A stretch of 64,000 nt of DNA, from contig OZ025239.1 in the NCBI GenBank assembly GCA_964019155.1, positions 78,816,549 to 78,880,548 of the forward strand. The letters run 5' to 3'. The translations under genes and the position numbers were made by a program. Under the pieces are notes generated by a model. The model was not told the origin of the DNA, did no database searches, and saw nothing but the letters and a program-made list of their open reading frames with translations. Of this stretch, positions 54,100 through 64,000 are shown one piece after another. Source of the DNA: Osedax fenrisi. Lineage: Eukaryota; Annelida; Polychaeta; Sabellida; Siboglinidae. Each line of letters starts with the position of its first letter. Position 1 is the first letter of the stretch.

Positions 54100-54430
54100 T
54101 ATGTACTAAGTTAATAACTGTAAATAATATAGTGAGGTTTAAACTAAATATATAATATTCTATACAATATTTCGTGAATACCCATTTTGGCCGCCGATAT
54201 ATTTCCAAGTTAAAGTTGGCCGTGCTTATTAATATGTTGGGTGTTTGTTTAAATAAATAATAATACATTTTCACTGGTTTGGTTAGGTTTGATTTAGTTT
54301 TAATATTTCCAGATTTTGTTAGCTGCATTACATCACATGTGAGCCTATAAAATCATATATATATATATATATTTAGTCACGCCCAACTTGAACTCGGCGG
54401 CCAAGATAAGCACAGAGTCTATGATTATCA
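54100..54430. mobile_element. Older MITE relative in the right TIR arm
   Basis: This stretch is extra compared with the left arm of the enclosing element. It shares TTTAGTTTTAATATT, TTAGCTGC and GTGAGCCTATA with the MITE at 53377. It has its own imperfect inverted blocks (CCGCCGATAT ... GGCGGCCAAG). Termini not defined. Confidence 0.45.
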
Positions 54431-54558
54431 TAATAACAGACCTAATATTTTTATTTTAAATAATGTGTATCTTTTAATGCATATACAAATTATAATGTAA
54501 AATATGGTATGTAAATACATAATGTAATATAATTATTATAATAATATATGCTTATATA

Positions 54559-54601
<43 letters not shown>

Positions 54602-55053
54602 ATATATATAACATTATCATGATATTAAATTAATAATTAATTTAACAATTTATAAATTATTTTCTAATATTTAAAATCAGTACGCATTTTAATAATATCA
54701 AAATTTGATATACATACAATTTATGAAAATCAATTTTATATTTATATATATATATATATACATAGTATACACATATTTTAATTATAATAGTATATTAAAT
54801 ATATATATAAATATAAATTAATTTATTTAAAAAATAGTAATGTAGAATAATACAAATTACAAGTATTAAAATAATATAATCAAGTTAAATATTATAATTC
54901 ACAATATTTATTTAAAATTAAGTTAAAAATTAGATTTAATATGAATAATGACTAGGAGCGCCATCTTTCCGTAGGCTTTATGGTTAAAAAAAACGATTAC
55001 CATTGCGAGATAGGGAGTGGTATATCTTTGCTTCGCAAAATCATTGTTATCAT

Positions 55054-55475
55054 ATTCAAATAAAATAATTGATTTACCACGGTTAAATAAAAGACAGATA
55101 CATCGTGTAAATACACCTGTTTCAAAAGCTGAAGGGTATTTTTTTTAAAGTAATTATATTCCATTATTGGATCATTTGATAATGGAGAAATTATGATTCA
55201 ATAAATATATATTATATATATATATATATATCTCTCTTGGAAAATTCTTAATAGCAAAATAAATGAATGAAAACAAGGATTCATGGAAAGAAAATATATT
55301 AAAGTTTTATGAATTATTCAAAGAGTATTTACCAAAGATACATTTAATAAAAACCGAATTGATTTGCTGTAAGTTAAATAGACAGAGACTAAAGATCTAC
55401 CTAATACGATAGCAACCTACTCTCAATAACATATGGCAAGGTAAATTTAACTTATTAAATGTATTTACATTAAAT

Positions 55476-55518
<43 letters not shown>

Positions 55519-55800
55519 TATATAATTTATAATTTATATATATTATATGTGTATTTTTCCAAATATCTATAAAATGTTTTTATTGATGGCTACTACCCCA
55601 GTTACCTCGTGTGAATGTGAACGTTAATTTAGCCGAGAATAATAAAAACATATTTACGTTGGACTATGAGTGAAGATCTAGTAAATGTACTTACTTTATT
55701 ATATATACATACAGACATAGAGATCGATTGTGATTATATTATTTCCAAATTTGCATTACGTAATCCTAGAATAATGCAATTGATTAATATATTGGATTAA
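55054..55800 (+). pseudogene. hAT transposase, C-terminal half, broken
   Basis: After the nested insertion the frames resume: LPRLNKRQIHRVNTPVSKAE (near 55070-55130), YIPLLDHLI (near 55150-55180), YLPKIHLIKTELI (near 55328-55365), and finally ATTPVTSCECER, IKTYLRWTMSEDLVNVLTL and IISKFALRNPRIMQL (55590-55795). The last blocks are the hAT C-terminal dimerisation domain. Stop codons interrupt it, and a (TA)n microsatellite lies at about 55486-55511. Confidence 0.85.
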
Positions 55801-55985
55801 TAGTTTTATAAAATAAAATATAAAATATTATTCTATTTAATTTAATATTGTATTTAATTTATATATATACATATACATTATTCAATTGAATATTATCATA
55901 GTAAATATTTCTTATTTTAAAAATACACTTTTAATTGAATGTTAGCCCTCCCCCCCCCCTTGACAAATTCCTGTATCCGCCCCTG

Positions 55986-56790
55986 CTCGTCTATTCTTTA
56001 TCTCATGAGAAGTGCACTTCCTATCTCAAACACAATCACTACTCTAGGTTTTACTCTTAATAATGCACTAGATTATTCAGTACATATATCAAACACTGTC
56101 CGCACTGTAAATTATTTCCTGTATAATATAGGCAAGGCTCGTTCTAAGCTAACATTTGATTTAACTAAATCATCAATACATTCATTAGTATTTAGTAGAC
56201 TTAGATATTGTAATTCGCTTTTTATTAACATTCCGCAAAAATTGATGAAACAATTCGATTCAATACAACGCTGAGCTATTCGTATATTATTTAAGCTTAA
56301 GCGTACTGGTATAACCATATATATCAATTCCATAATGGCGATTCATGGATAGTTGAAGTTTCGAGATATATACAAGTTTCGTATTCTTCGCATCATTCAC
56401 AAGGCGATATATATATATATATGGGAGTTCCAGAATACATATCAAAGAGAGTCAGACTTCGTGCAACTTCTCGTCCGAGTAGCAAATGTGAGCTGATGAA
56501 ACTCTATGTGCCGTTTGTCTCATCTATATATTCAAATTCAAATTCAAATTCAAATTCTGCTTTCACTGTTGCTGCTCCGAAGTACTGGAACCATCTTCCC
56601 GACGAATTACTGACCATATCATATTTTATTACTTTCAAATATCGACTATATTCACATATGTTATCATTATAATGTATTCTTTTAAAATATATTATTATTC
56701 GTGTATTTATTTGTTATTTGTTTTATTATATCAACTTGACGCATATAAACGTCTATCGTTTTCATTGGGTCAATAAACCTTTATATTAGT
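55986..56790 (+). pseudogene. L2/CR1-like LINE, 3' fragment of the split copy, with 3' UTR
   Basis: Continues the fragment at 44735-44869: SSILYLMRSALPISNTITTL, LGFTLNNALDYSVHISNTV, YNIGKARSKLTFDLTKSSI, HSLVFSRLRYCNSLFINIPQ; then after a stop and frameshift GVPEYISKRVRLRATSRPSS and VAAPKYWNHLPDELLT with end LYSHMLSL. A TTCAAA hexanucleotide repeat (56529-56560) gives an SN repeat in frame. A tail with GTCAATAAACCTTTATATTA follows, probably the 3' UTR end. Confidence 0.88.
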
Positions 56791-57689
56791 ATTATTATAT
56801 AATAGCGATAATCATATAGATTAATTATATAATAATTAATCAAACATATATATCAAATATATATATCGGACACTTTACAAATGTGTTCTCTTGACCGATA
56901 TCAGTGATAGTCTACCGATGTTCTGTTTATAAAAAATGTGTCAATGCAAAACCTAAATACTCTCAAACATAGGTATCATTCAGATAGATATATTTTAAAT
57001 TTAAATAATAATGTAACAAAAATAAATTGGTATTTCATTAATTCATTCTGATATTCTTATTTATTTTAATTATTTATTTATACTCTAACTGATACATATA
57101 ATATTTATTTGTTATTAATATTTTATTTTATAAAGTTGATATTAAATCTGAAGTTTTTAATTATCCCATTTTAACACATTGTATACAATAATATATTTAT
57201 TATTAGTAAAAAGAATAAAATACATACTCAATATTTAAAATATCATTTTAAAATGAATTATATAAATTATAAATATTGCTTAAATTAATCAAATCATTAA
57301 TATTATAAATATACAGATTCAAAATATAATATAAATAAAATAAAAACTAATAATATTAAGAATACATGTACTATAATTTAAACCACGCTATAGGTAAATA
57401 TACAAATATATTTGTTTATATCTCCTTTATAAAGGAGTTATTATTAATTATAAATTAATAGAATATAAAAAATGTTAATTTGTTTAATTCATATTTTTCA
57501 AATATTTGTGTTATGTTAATATCCTTGTTATGTTATACAAATATGCAACATACAAACAAAAATATATATGACAATATTACTTGTAATAAAAGTTCAATTT
57601 TTACAAAGCAGAGAGCTTACTTGAAATTAACAATATTGTTTTAGATAGTAATTAAAAATCTAGTTCAGATTCCCATGTTTAAAAGATTG
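56791..57689. other. AT-rich spacer
   Basis: No gene or clear element seen. Confidence 0.4.
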
Positions 57690-58269
57690 TATCAACATGT
57701 TAACATACTTATATTCATTAGTAGGAATATGTCATTGAGTGTATTTAATGAATTCATTAATTTGGTTATAAACATAGTGTTTATCCTGATATACTTTAAA
57801 CATATAAAATTGTCATCTTATATGACGCAAAAGTAAATTACAATTATTGCTCGAATTATAGGCCAATATCATAGACATATGTCATATGTGATATCACAAA
57901 TTTAGAAATTTCAGATAATTAAAATGTAGATAAATATTCGATAATAAATAATTCCAAATGTTTCCTTCAAAAAAATATGTTAACATGTGATGCATTATTA
58001 AATAATATTGATTATTTCCATATAAATCATAACATAATTATATCTACAATATCTATTGATCTAAAATGTACCATCGACACTATAACTCATGACATTTTAG
58101 AAATATAATTATATATATGGTTTTATATGTATTATTTGATCACTATTTAAAAGTTATTTGATAAATAGAAATCATTTTGAAAGTTTTAATACAGATTCTA
58201 AATATGTTGTGTTACACCAGGTTCAGATTTATAGCTATTGTTATATTTAGTATATATTATTTAGGACTA
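57690..58269 (+). pseudogene. LINE reverse transcriptase fragment, cut by a GGGG element
   Basis: In shifting frames: YCSNYRPIS (near 57850-57880), then LTCDALLNNIDYFHINHNII, ISTISIDLKCTIDTITHDIL (motif A region, near 58042-58100), and a degraded GVPQGS block (VTPGSD, near 58212-58230). This is the fingers-palm region of an L2/CR1-like reverse transcriptase. It ends where the transposon at 58270 inserted. Confidence 0.75.
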
Positions 58270-59363
58270 GGGGAAAGTAACCGAATACGGACACACTCGG
58301 TATCTCAGAAAACATAAAACCTACAAAAAAATGTTAAATGAATAACATATTCATAATTATATAAATAATCTATAGATGTATACATAAGTATTTTTTATTT
58401 ATTATTATTTATTTAGAATAGTGCTGATATATCTAATAAACTCATTTTTTTATTACGTTTTTAAATTTATGAAAAAAATTCTACTTAAAACCTCCTAAAT
58501 AATATACAAATGTATCGATATATTATTAAAAAATAAAGCATTCTAAACACTATAGTGTATATATATATATATACATAATTGCTAAATTTGTAATCAAATA
58601 TTAATTAAATTATAAGCATATATCTAGAGGTCATATAAGTCCCTAATACTGACACTCTAGATGTTTTTATACGGATACCCTATAACCAATCAGCGCGCAG
58701 CATGTGAACTGTTCTAATTTTCATAAAATCGCGTGCGTTATAATATTAATAAAAACCAATGAAGTTAAATCTAACATGTTATTATTTAGATACTTAACTT
58801 GTATTATTAATTAATCAAATAATAAAAATTAATAAATTAATTACTAATTAAATTATATTAAATTATTCATAAAATTAATTATAAATAATGTAATTGTAAT
58901 TTATCTGATTGATTCATCAATACTATATAGTTTATCTAGTATTATACAGGGTGTCCATAGGACACCTCCGTTATCTCTTGAATATAAATATTAAATACAA
59001 TTTAAAAATCACAATAATATTTATAATCATATAATATTAATATATTGAAATTTTTGAATATAAAATTGAATCATAAAATGTTAAGACCATTTATTGTTAA
59101 AGTGTTCATATATGTATATATTATTGAGATGGTTTTAAGTTGAAATTTGTTTTTATAAATTTAAAAAACATAATAAAAAAAATCAGTTTATTGGATATAT
59201 CAGCACTATTTTGAATACTTAAAGAATACAAAATACATATTTAAACTATTTATATATGTAATCCTAATATCATAATTATGAATATTTTATTCATTAATCA
59301 TTTTTTTGTAGGATTTGTGTTTTCTGAGATACCGTATTCGGGCACTGTCCGGTTACTTTCCCC
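58270..59363. mobile_element. GGGG-family transposon, copy D
   Basis: Ends (TA)GGGGAAAGTAACCGAATAC and, inverted on the right, GGGGAAAGTAACCGGACAGTG(TA side). The inner halves are also mutually inverted: TTTTTTATTACGTTTTTAAA near 58446 against the complement near 59160. It therefore has TIRs of over 200 bases, unlike copies A and C. AATACGGACAC motifs lie near both ends. Non-coding. Confidence 0.8.
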
Positions 59364-59701
59364 TAAATGTATGAGAGCGATATATAAACTTGTTAATAAC
59401 ATCAATGATGACTAATTGTATTTAATGCATAACATTCTTAAATGTAATGACGTAATATGTACATATTTCTATTTAGAATATATAATAAGCATTATTAAAC
59501 ATAGTTAAATTGTTAAGTTGTTATCCTTAATTGATCATTTATCATTTTCAATTAAATTAATTATCAATACAAAAGATAAGATGTGCACATCGTGATCATG
59601 ATCATTCAAGTAAATTTGTATATAAGAAAATTCGTGTATTACAATGCCAACATGTCCGTGTATTACATAGAAATATTACTACGATAGGATTAGTGTATTA
59701 T
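59364..59701. other. Spacer between GGGG copy D and hAT copy 3
   Basis: May contain the continuation of the cut LINE, but I cannot read it. It ends with repeated CGTGTATTACA-type words. Confidence 0.35.
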
Positions 59702-62535
59702 CAGGGCCGGCTTAAGGGGGGGGCAAACCGGGCAATTGCCCGGGGCCCCACATTTTAGGGGGCCCATGAATTATTTGAGAAACATTTTTTTTACAATTTA
59801 TATAAAAAATTTTTTTCTTAACTGTATTTTTCTTATATATTAATAATTCTAATTAAATAAATAAAAATAATATAATAAATTAATTAAATATGAGTCATTT
59901 AGGCCGATTTGAAAAGTGAATTTGACAAAAATGTCTAAATTTATACGAAGATATTGTGGAAACAGGTAGGAAATATGTTGGAGCAAATGCTAATAGTGAT
60001 AACCATAGATCATATTACACATCTCTGCTTTTCAGATAAAATAGTATGAATTCATACTATTTTAAACGTATTGATACATAATTGGTTGATAAACTAGAAA
60101 GTGATAAATGATTAACGTATTAAGGGAATGTTAACCATAGTTGAATCTTAACAATTTATAATTCTATAATTAGGTTTACGAATTGTTTACAAAAAAAAAG
60201 TATATTTTTTTATATTAAAATTAAATATGAGATATATATTAAGATATATTTTAACTATGATTTCTGATATTTGTAAAGAATTATATTGAACATAAATTAC
60301 GAAAAAAACGATATTCTATATAGATTTATAATTTGTATGGTAATTAAAACTAATTAGATATTTTCAAAATAATTTTTCTCAAAAGAATTAATTTTCTCTA
60401 TCTACTTCTCGTATTAATAAAAGGTGTATCTTCTCACAGTGTATATATTATTATAATTTTGTTAGTGTAAATAATATATATATATATAAAATAGTTTTAA
60501 TATAAATAGGAATATTCTGCTTTATAGTATTTTTAATAATGATTAAACCCATTGATGAAAGGGAATGCTGTACATAACATTTTTAACAGACTATTATTAG
60601 TGAAAGAAATTATATTTATATTTATTGAAACAGATATTATTTATAAATATATATATATATAATCTAAATATAAAACTAAAAGCATTTTTACAATTATCCA
60701 ACTAGTACTAGTAACTTAGTAACCTACACCTGTAGTAATCTACAACTGAATGTTTAGATTTACATCACCCTCATCTATATATTTATATATAAATACACAC
60801 AATGACGATATTCTTATTGGAGAACAGGTGATAAGTTATCACTTATAACTTAATAATTGAAGAAATATAAAATTCAAAATATTATATTATATATAAATTC
60901 CAGATATATTACATGTAGATAAGTCATCAGTCATCGTCATATATACCAAGTTATGTATTATTATTATATAGGTATTTATTTACCTACGTTAAGATTCATT
61001 ATTATATTGGTCAATATTTAGCTAACGATTTATTAGTTTAGAATGTTTTTTAATAATAATATAATTATAATAGATTATAGAGCTCAACGTTATGCAATAA
61101 TCCAGCAATATGTCTAGAAGATTCAATAAAATGAAAGATATCATAATATACCATAGTCCATTTACAATGGATCCCCATATATGCGCTGTGCATTCCTTAA
61201 ATCTGGTTGGGAAAAATGCCGTTGAATCTTAGACAATTGTAGCAATATTAATTGCTTTCATACCAAATAAATATAATTTATTTAGCCAAACTAAATAAAG
61301 AATATATTAACATCTATATTAAAGAAGAATAGAATATATATTCTAAAACATATGTTTTATTAAAAGCATTATCGAATATAATATGGTCATCGCAAGCAGA
61401 TTTTATTAGAGCAGTATCTTATGGATTTCTCAAAATTACATAATTTATATATGATATTATATATGTTAAAATACTACTAAAATAACATTACTAGATTCAA
61501 CGTATTTATTCAATAAAATACAATAATTATAGACTTCAATATTATGAAAACCGTGGAGCTAATTATTTTGTAGATTAAAGTCGATCAGAAAAGTATTGCA
61601 ATTAAGTTAAATTAAGATAAAAGCGGTATTAAAAAATATGTAGGATATACTCCTATACACTCTCTAAATATATAGGCGAGAAAATAAATGATTATGAGGA
61701 ATTGATTAGAGTATACAAACAAATTATAAAATAATGAATATAATGTTAACATATTATAATATCATATGAATTTACATCATATAAGAAGTTAAAAATGACT
61801 ATTTTCTAACAATATTTTAAAAATTAATTGATATATACTTATAAGTATATAGGAAATATTAAAAAAGATAATCATGTAGTTATTACTAATTATATAAATA
61901 ATATGTATATATATATCATCTGACATCAGCAATTAAGATGATTAGTATATAAGATAATACATTATTAAACATATATTATACCATATTGATATACACCTCA
62001 AATGAATGGACTATACAAATATTAATATATATATGATGAGCTAGATATATCCAATTGTAGACATTTTCATCATAATATATGTAATGGTAAATAATTACAC
62101 TTGAGAGAGAAGATTCTTTAAACTTAAACTTATAAATAATTTTCTATGAAATTATCTGACACAATAAATACTTTCAAGTCTGTGACATTATATTTAGAAT
62201 CAAAGCTAATTAATTAAATTGATACTGAATAAATAATAATGATATAGAAGAGGAAATCGAGTAAAATAAATATGTACTAATTATATCATTTGACCTATAC
62301 TTATATCATTTTTATTAATTAATTTTTAAATTATGAAATATTACATTTCAATGATTTTAAGTGGGTACCGTAATACCTATTTACATCAATAGCGTGAAGG
62401 AGACCTACCTATATAGTACCCATTAAAGTGGGTCTCCTTCACACGATACATGTAAATATATGTGATTTTTTTTTTTAAAGATTATAAATATTTTTACATA
62501 ATTTTATCACGCATAATAGAATAATAATACATCAT

Positions 62536-62587
<52 letters not shown>

Positions 62588-62706
62588 TGAAGAGTTATAT
62601 ATATTAGTTATTTCTAAAATAGCCCCTTTAATATGTTATGAAATTCTTATGGGGCCCATACGTTTTTTTTTTGCCCGGGGCCCATAGTATGCTTAAGCCG
62701 GCCCTG
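59702..62706 (+). mobile_element. hAT transposon, same family as 22813, copy 3 (inverted, older)
   Basis: Left end CAGGGCCGGCTTAAGG with GGGCAATTGCCCGGGGCCCC, right end GGGGCCCATAGTATGCTTAAG then CCGGCCCTG. The 8-bp duplication TGTATTAT/TGTATTAC matches at seven positions. It aligns full-length with copies 1 and 2 in reverse orientation but with many substitutions. The transposase fossil on the plus strand still reads ICAVHSLNLVGKNAVES near 61178-61230, closer to the family consensus there than in copies 1-2. Confidence 0.88.
62380..62458. repeat. Stem-loop inside hAT copy 3
   Basis: ATTTACATCAATAGCGTGAA plus GGAGACC pairs with GGTCTCCTTCACACGATACA plus TGTAAAT: about 23 pairs in 27 positions around a 25-base loop that itself holds GTACCCAT/AAGTGGG words. 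Confidence 0.7.
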
Positions 62707-63049
62707 TGTATTACACGGGCAATTTGGCACTACAATTCACGGATATTTTGTCACTATAATACAAGTTTTTGTAAATTCTTTATACTCTATATTCTGAAGA
62801 ACATTTTATATTATTTTTCATACATATTCATTAGTGGGGATATTATTATTATTTAACGTGTATTTACTTATATATATTATAATATATTATAGAATTACAT
62901 ATCGGTTATATTTAAAACATGAATTTAATAATATTAATATTAAATACAATGTTTTAATGTTCAATAATGAGCAATATTGCTAATAATATCATTATAACAT
63001 TATTCAAAATTGTATTATCTTAATTATCAATATAATTAATTAATTTAAT
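62707..63049. other. AT-rich spacer
   Basis: No gene. It begins with a repeated TATTACACGGGCAATTTG-type word just outside the hAT element. Confidence 0.4.
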
Positions 63050-63520
63050 TTAATTTAATTTATTTTAAAGACTCTTTGTGCCATAGAAATCAATCGTCTA
63101 AAGTAAAAACAATATAACGGAACATAAACGAAAATAATATAACTAATAATAATGAACAATAGGAATACAGAAAGTACTCAACATTAATATAATTAGTAAA
63201 TAAAGTTGTAAATAGTGATACAAATAGTGATCAGGGAAATTCAATAGTAAATCGATATGTTTTTAATAGAGATTTAAATTAGTTGGTGATTTACTGGAAC
63301 GTAGTTTATGTGGTAGTTTATTCCATAGATAATGGGCCGATATGTGCCATGCACGAATTAGTTGTATGGATATTAAGTTTATAGGAGGATGTAGAAGGTA
63401 AGAAGTAGTAGAACGGAGAGAGATAGTATGAGTGGGAATATAGATTAAGGAATATAGATATTCAGGTCGGTTGTGGTGAAGAGAGTTATGAGTTAGTAAA
63501 ATAACTTTAAATATTACTCT
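63030..63520 (-). pseudogene. LINE 3' fragment with (TTAAA)n-type tail
   Basis: On the minus strand: LHHNRPEYLYSLIYIPTHTI, then ISLRSTTSYLLHPPI, then RAWHISAHYLWNKLPHKLR and SSKSPTN. This is the C-terminal 'xxLWNxLPxxLRxxxS' end of an L2/CR1-like element. The element's 3' end is a run of AATTTAATTTAATTTAATTT (about 63038-63062, plus-strand sense), a short-repeat tail typical of such LINEs. Confidence 0.75.
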
Positions 63521-64000
63521 AAAAATTATGATTATAATTTTTGTTTAAGTCGAAAAATAAATGAAATTATGATGTTTTAAAAAAACCATAGATACTTAAA
63601 TAATATATTATTTTATAATATAAACTTTATTTATTAAATTCATAATATTAACTTCAATATAAAATATAAGTAATATTGGTAATTAATTTACATTAGTACT
63701 AAATTAAATCAATATATTAAAATAAAGAAAAGATAAAATAGTATATTGTTTCTATATTAAAAAAATGTATTTGTTAATGAATATTATAATGACAAATTGT
63801 CCGTTTAATACACTGGTGCTATCGTATTCATATGGATGTGTAATATACGGACATTTGCCCATGTAAAATACGGATATTTAGTCTGTGTAAAATACGACAT
63901 TTATTTTATAATTTAAATGATCAATACACATATTTTTTATTTTATTATATTTTATTTATTTAAATACTCTATAATAAAGGGTAGAATTAATACTACTACA
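63521..64000. other. AT-rich end of window
   Basis: It contains ATACGGACATTTGCCC-like and AATACGGATATTT-like words near 63830-63890 that may be an edge of another transposon. No gene. Confidence 0.35.

Larger units (their letters stand above)
48104..55046. mobile_element. CAAAGATTTT-family long-TIR element, 6.9 kb, 7-bp TSD
   Basis: Left end CAAAGATTTTCCGAAGGAAA, right end as reverse complement CAATGATTTTGCGAAGCAAA, flanked by a perfect TTATCAT duplication (48097-48103 and 55047-55053). The TIRs are very long: the left 750 bases (to about 48860) can be followed inverted in 53990-55046, where the right arm carries an extra 300 bases. A shared early block is GATGGCGCTCCTAGTCAT. It inserted into the hAT transposase. 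The interior holds a LINE fragment and a MITE. The only other frame I noticed is a 66-residue one at 49327-49527 (minus) that I do not recognise. Confidence 0.85.
44870..55985 (+). mobile_element. Large hAT transposon (CAKGGGCGGATACAGG ends) swollen by nested insertions
   Basis: Left end CATGGGCGGATACAGG followed by a G-run; right end, reverse-complemented, CAGGGGCGGATACAGG followed by AATTTGTCAAGGGG. It interrupts a LINE reading frame (44869 to 55986). The target duplication is weak (CTCAT left, CTCGT right), as expected for an old insertion. It carries its own broken DUF4371-type transposase in two halves (46775-48090 and 55054-55800), a Helitron-like element with a minisatellite, and a 6.9-kb long-TIR element. 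Without the insertions it would be about 2.7 kb. Confidence 0.75.

Overview
This is a strongly AT-rich piece of animal (metazoan) nuclear DNA. It has spliced genes with short G+C-richer exons, long (TA)n, (AC)n, (TATG)n and (AAT)n microsatellites, a eukaryotic tRNA-Asn, a tRNA-derived SINE, many decayed non-LTR retrotransposons, and cut-and-paste DNA transposons with clear terminal inverted repeats (TIRs) and target-site duplications (TSDs). The two host genes are a glycosyltransferase of the sugar-binding DXD type, in a form I associate with molluscs and cnidarians, and a secreted Ly6/uPAR three-finger protein. Together they suggest an invertebrate, perhaps a lophotrochozoan. I cannot name the species.

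Layout. 1-6.3 kb: six exons of the glycosyltransferase gene (+), whose N-terminus is missing from what I could find. Its introns hold a SINE and two LINE 3' fragments. 6.7-9.3 kb: a decayed LINE (-). 9.6-13.9 kb: two opposed copies of a TA-flanked 'GGGG' transposon, a tRNA-Asn, a pogo-like MITE, and a second, damaged tRNA-Asn duplicated with its flanks. 14.3-17.8 kb: a second decayed LINE (-) of similar type. 18.4-20.2 kb: a second SINE copy and a third GGGG element. 22.4-25.8 and 41.1-44.5 kb: two nearly identical 3.4-kb direct repeats, each carrying the same hAT transposon with the same TSD. Between them lie a 3.5-kb CACTG-ended element with dense GTTATACCAT repeats, a G+C-rich palindromic element with GTGTACAC and GCTAGC motifs, the Ly6 gene (-), another pogo-like MITE, a family of elements with 7-bp TSDs that has inserted into itself, and a near-complete but dead LINE (-).

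44.7-56.8 kb is a nested stack. An L2/CR1-like LINE is split by an 11-kb hAT element. That hAT carries a Helitron-like element with a 15-bp minisatellite, and its broken transposase is itself split by a 6.9-kb long-TIR element that contains a LINE fragment and a MITE. 57.7-59.4 kb: a LINE reverse-transcriptase fragment cut by a fourth GGGG element. 59.7-62.7 kb: a third, older and inverted copy of the hAT family. 63.0-63.5 kb: another LINE 3' end.

Apart from the two host genes and one intact tRNA, essentially all recognisable sequence is mobile DNA in several generations of decay. The host genes show no functional link to each other.
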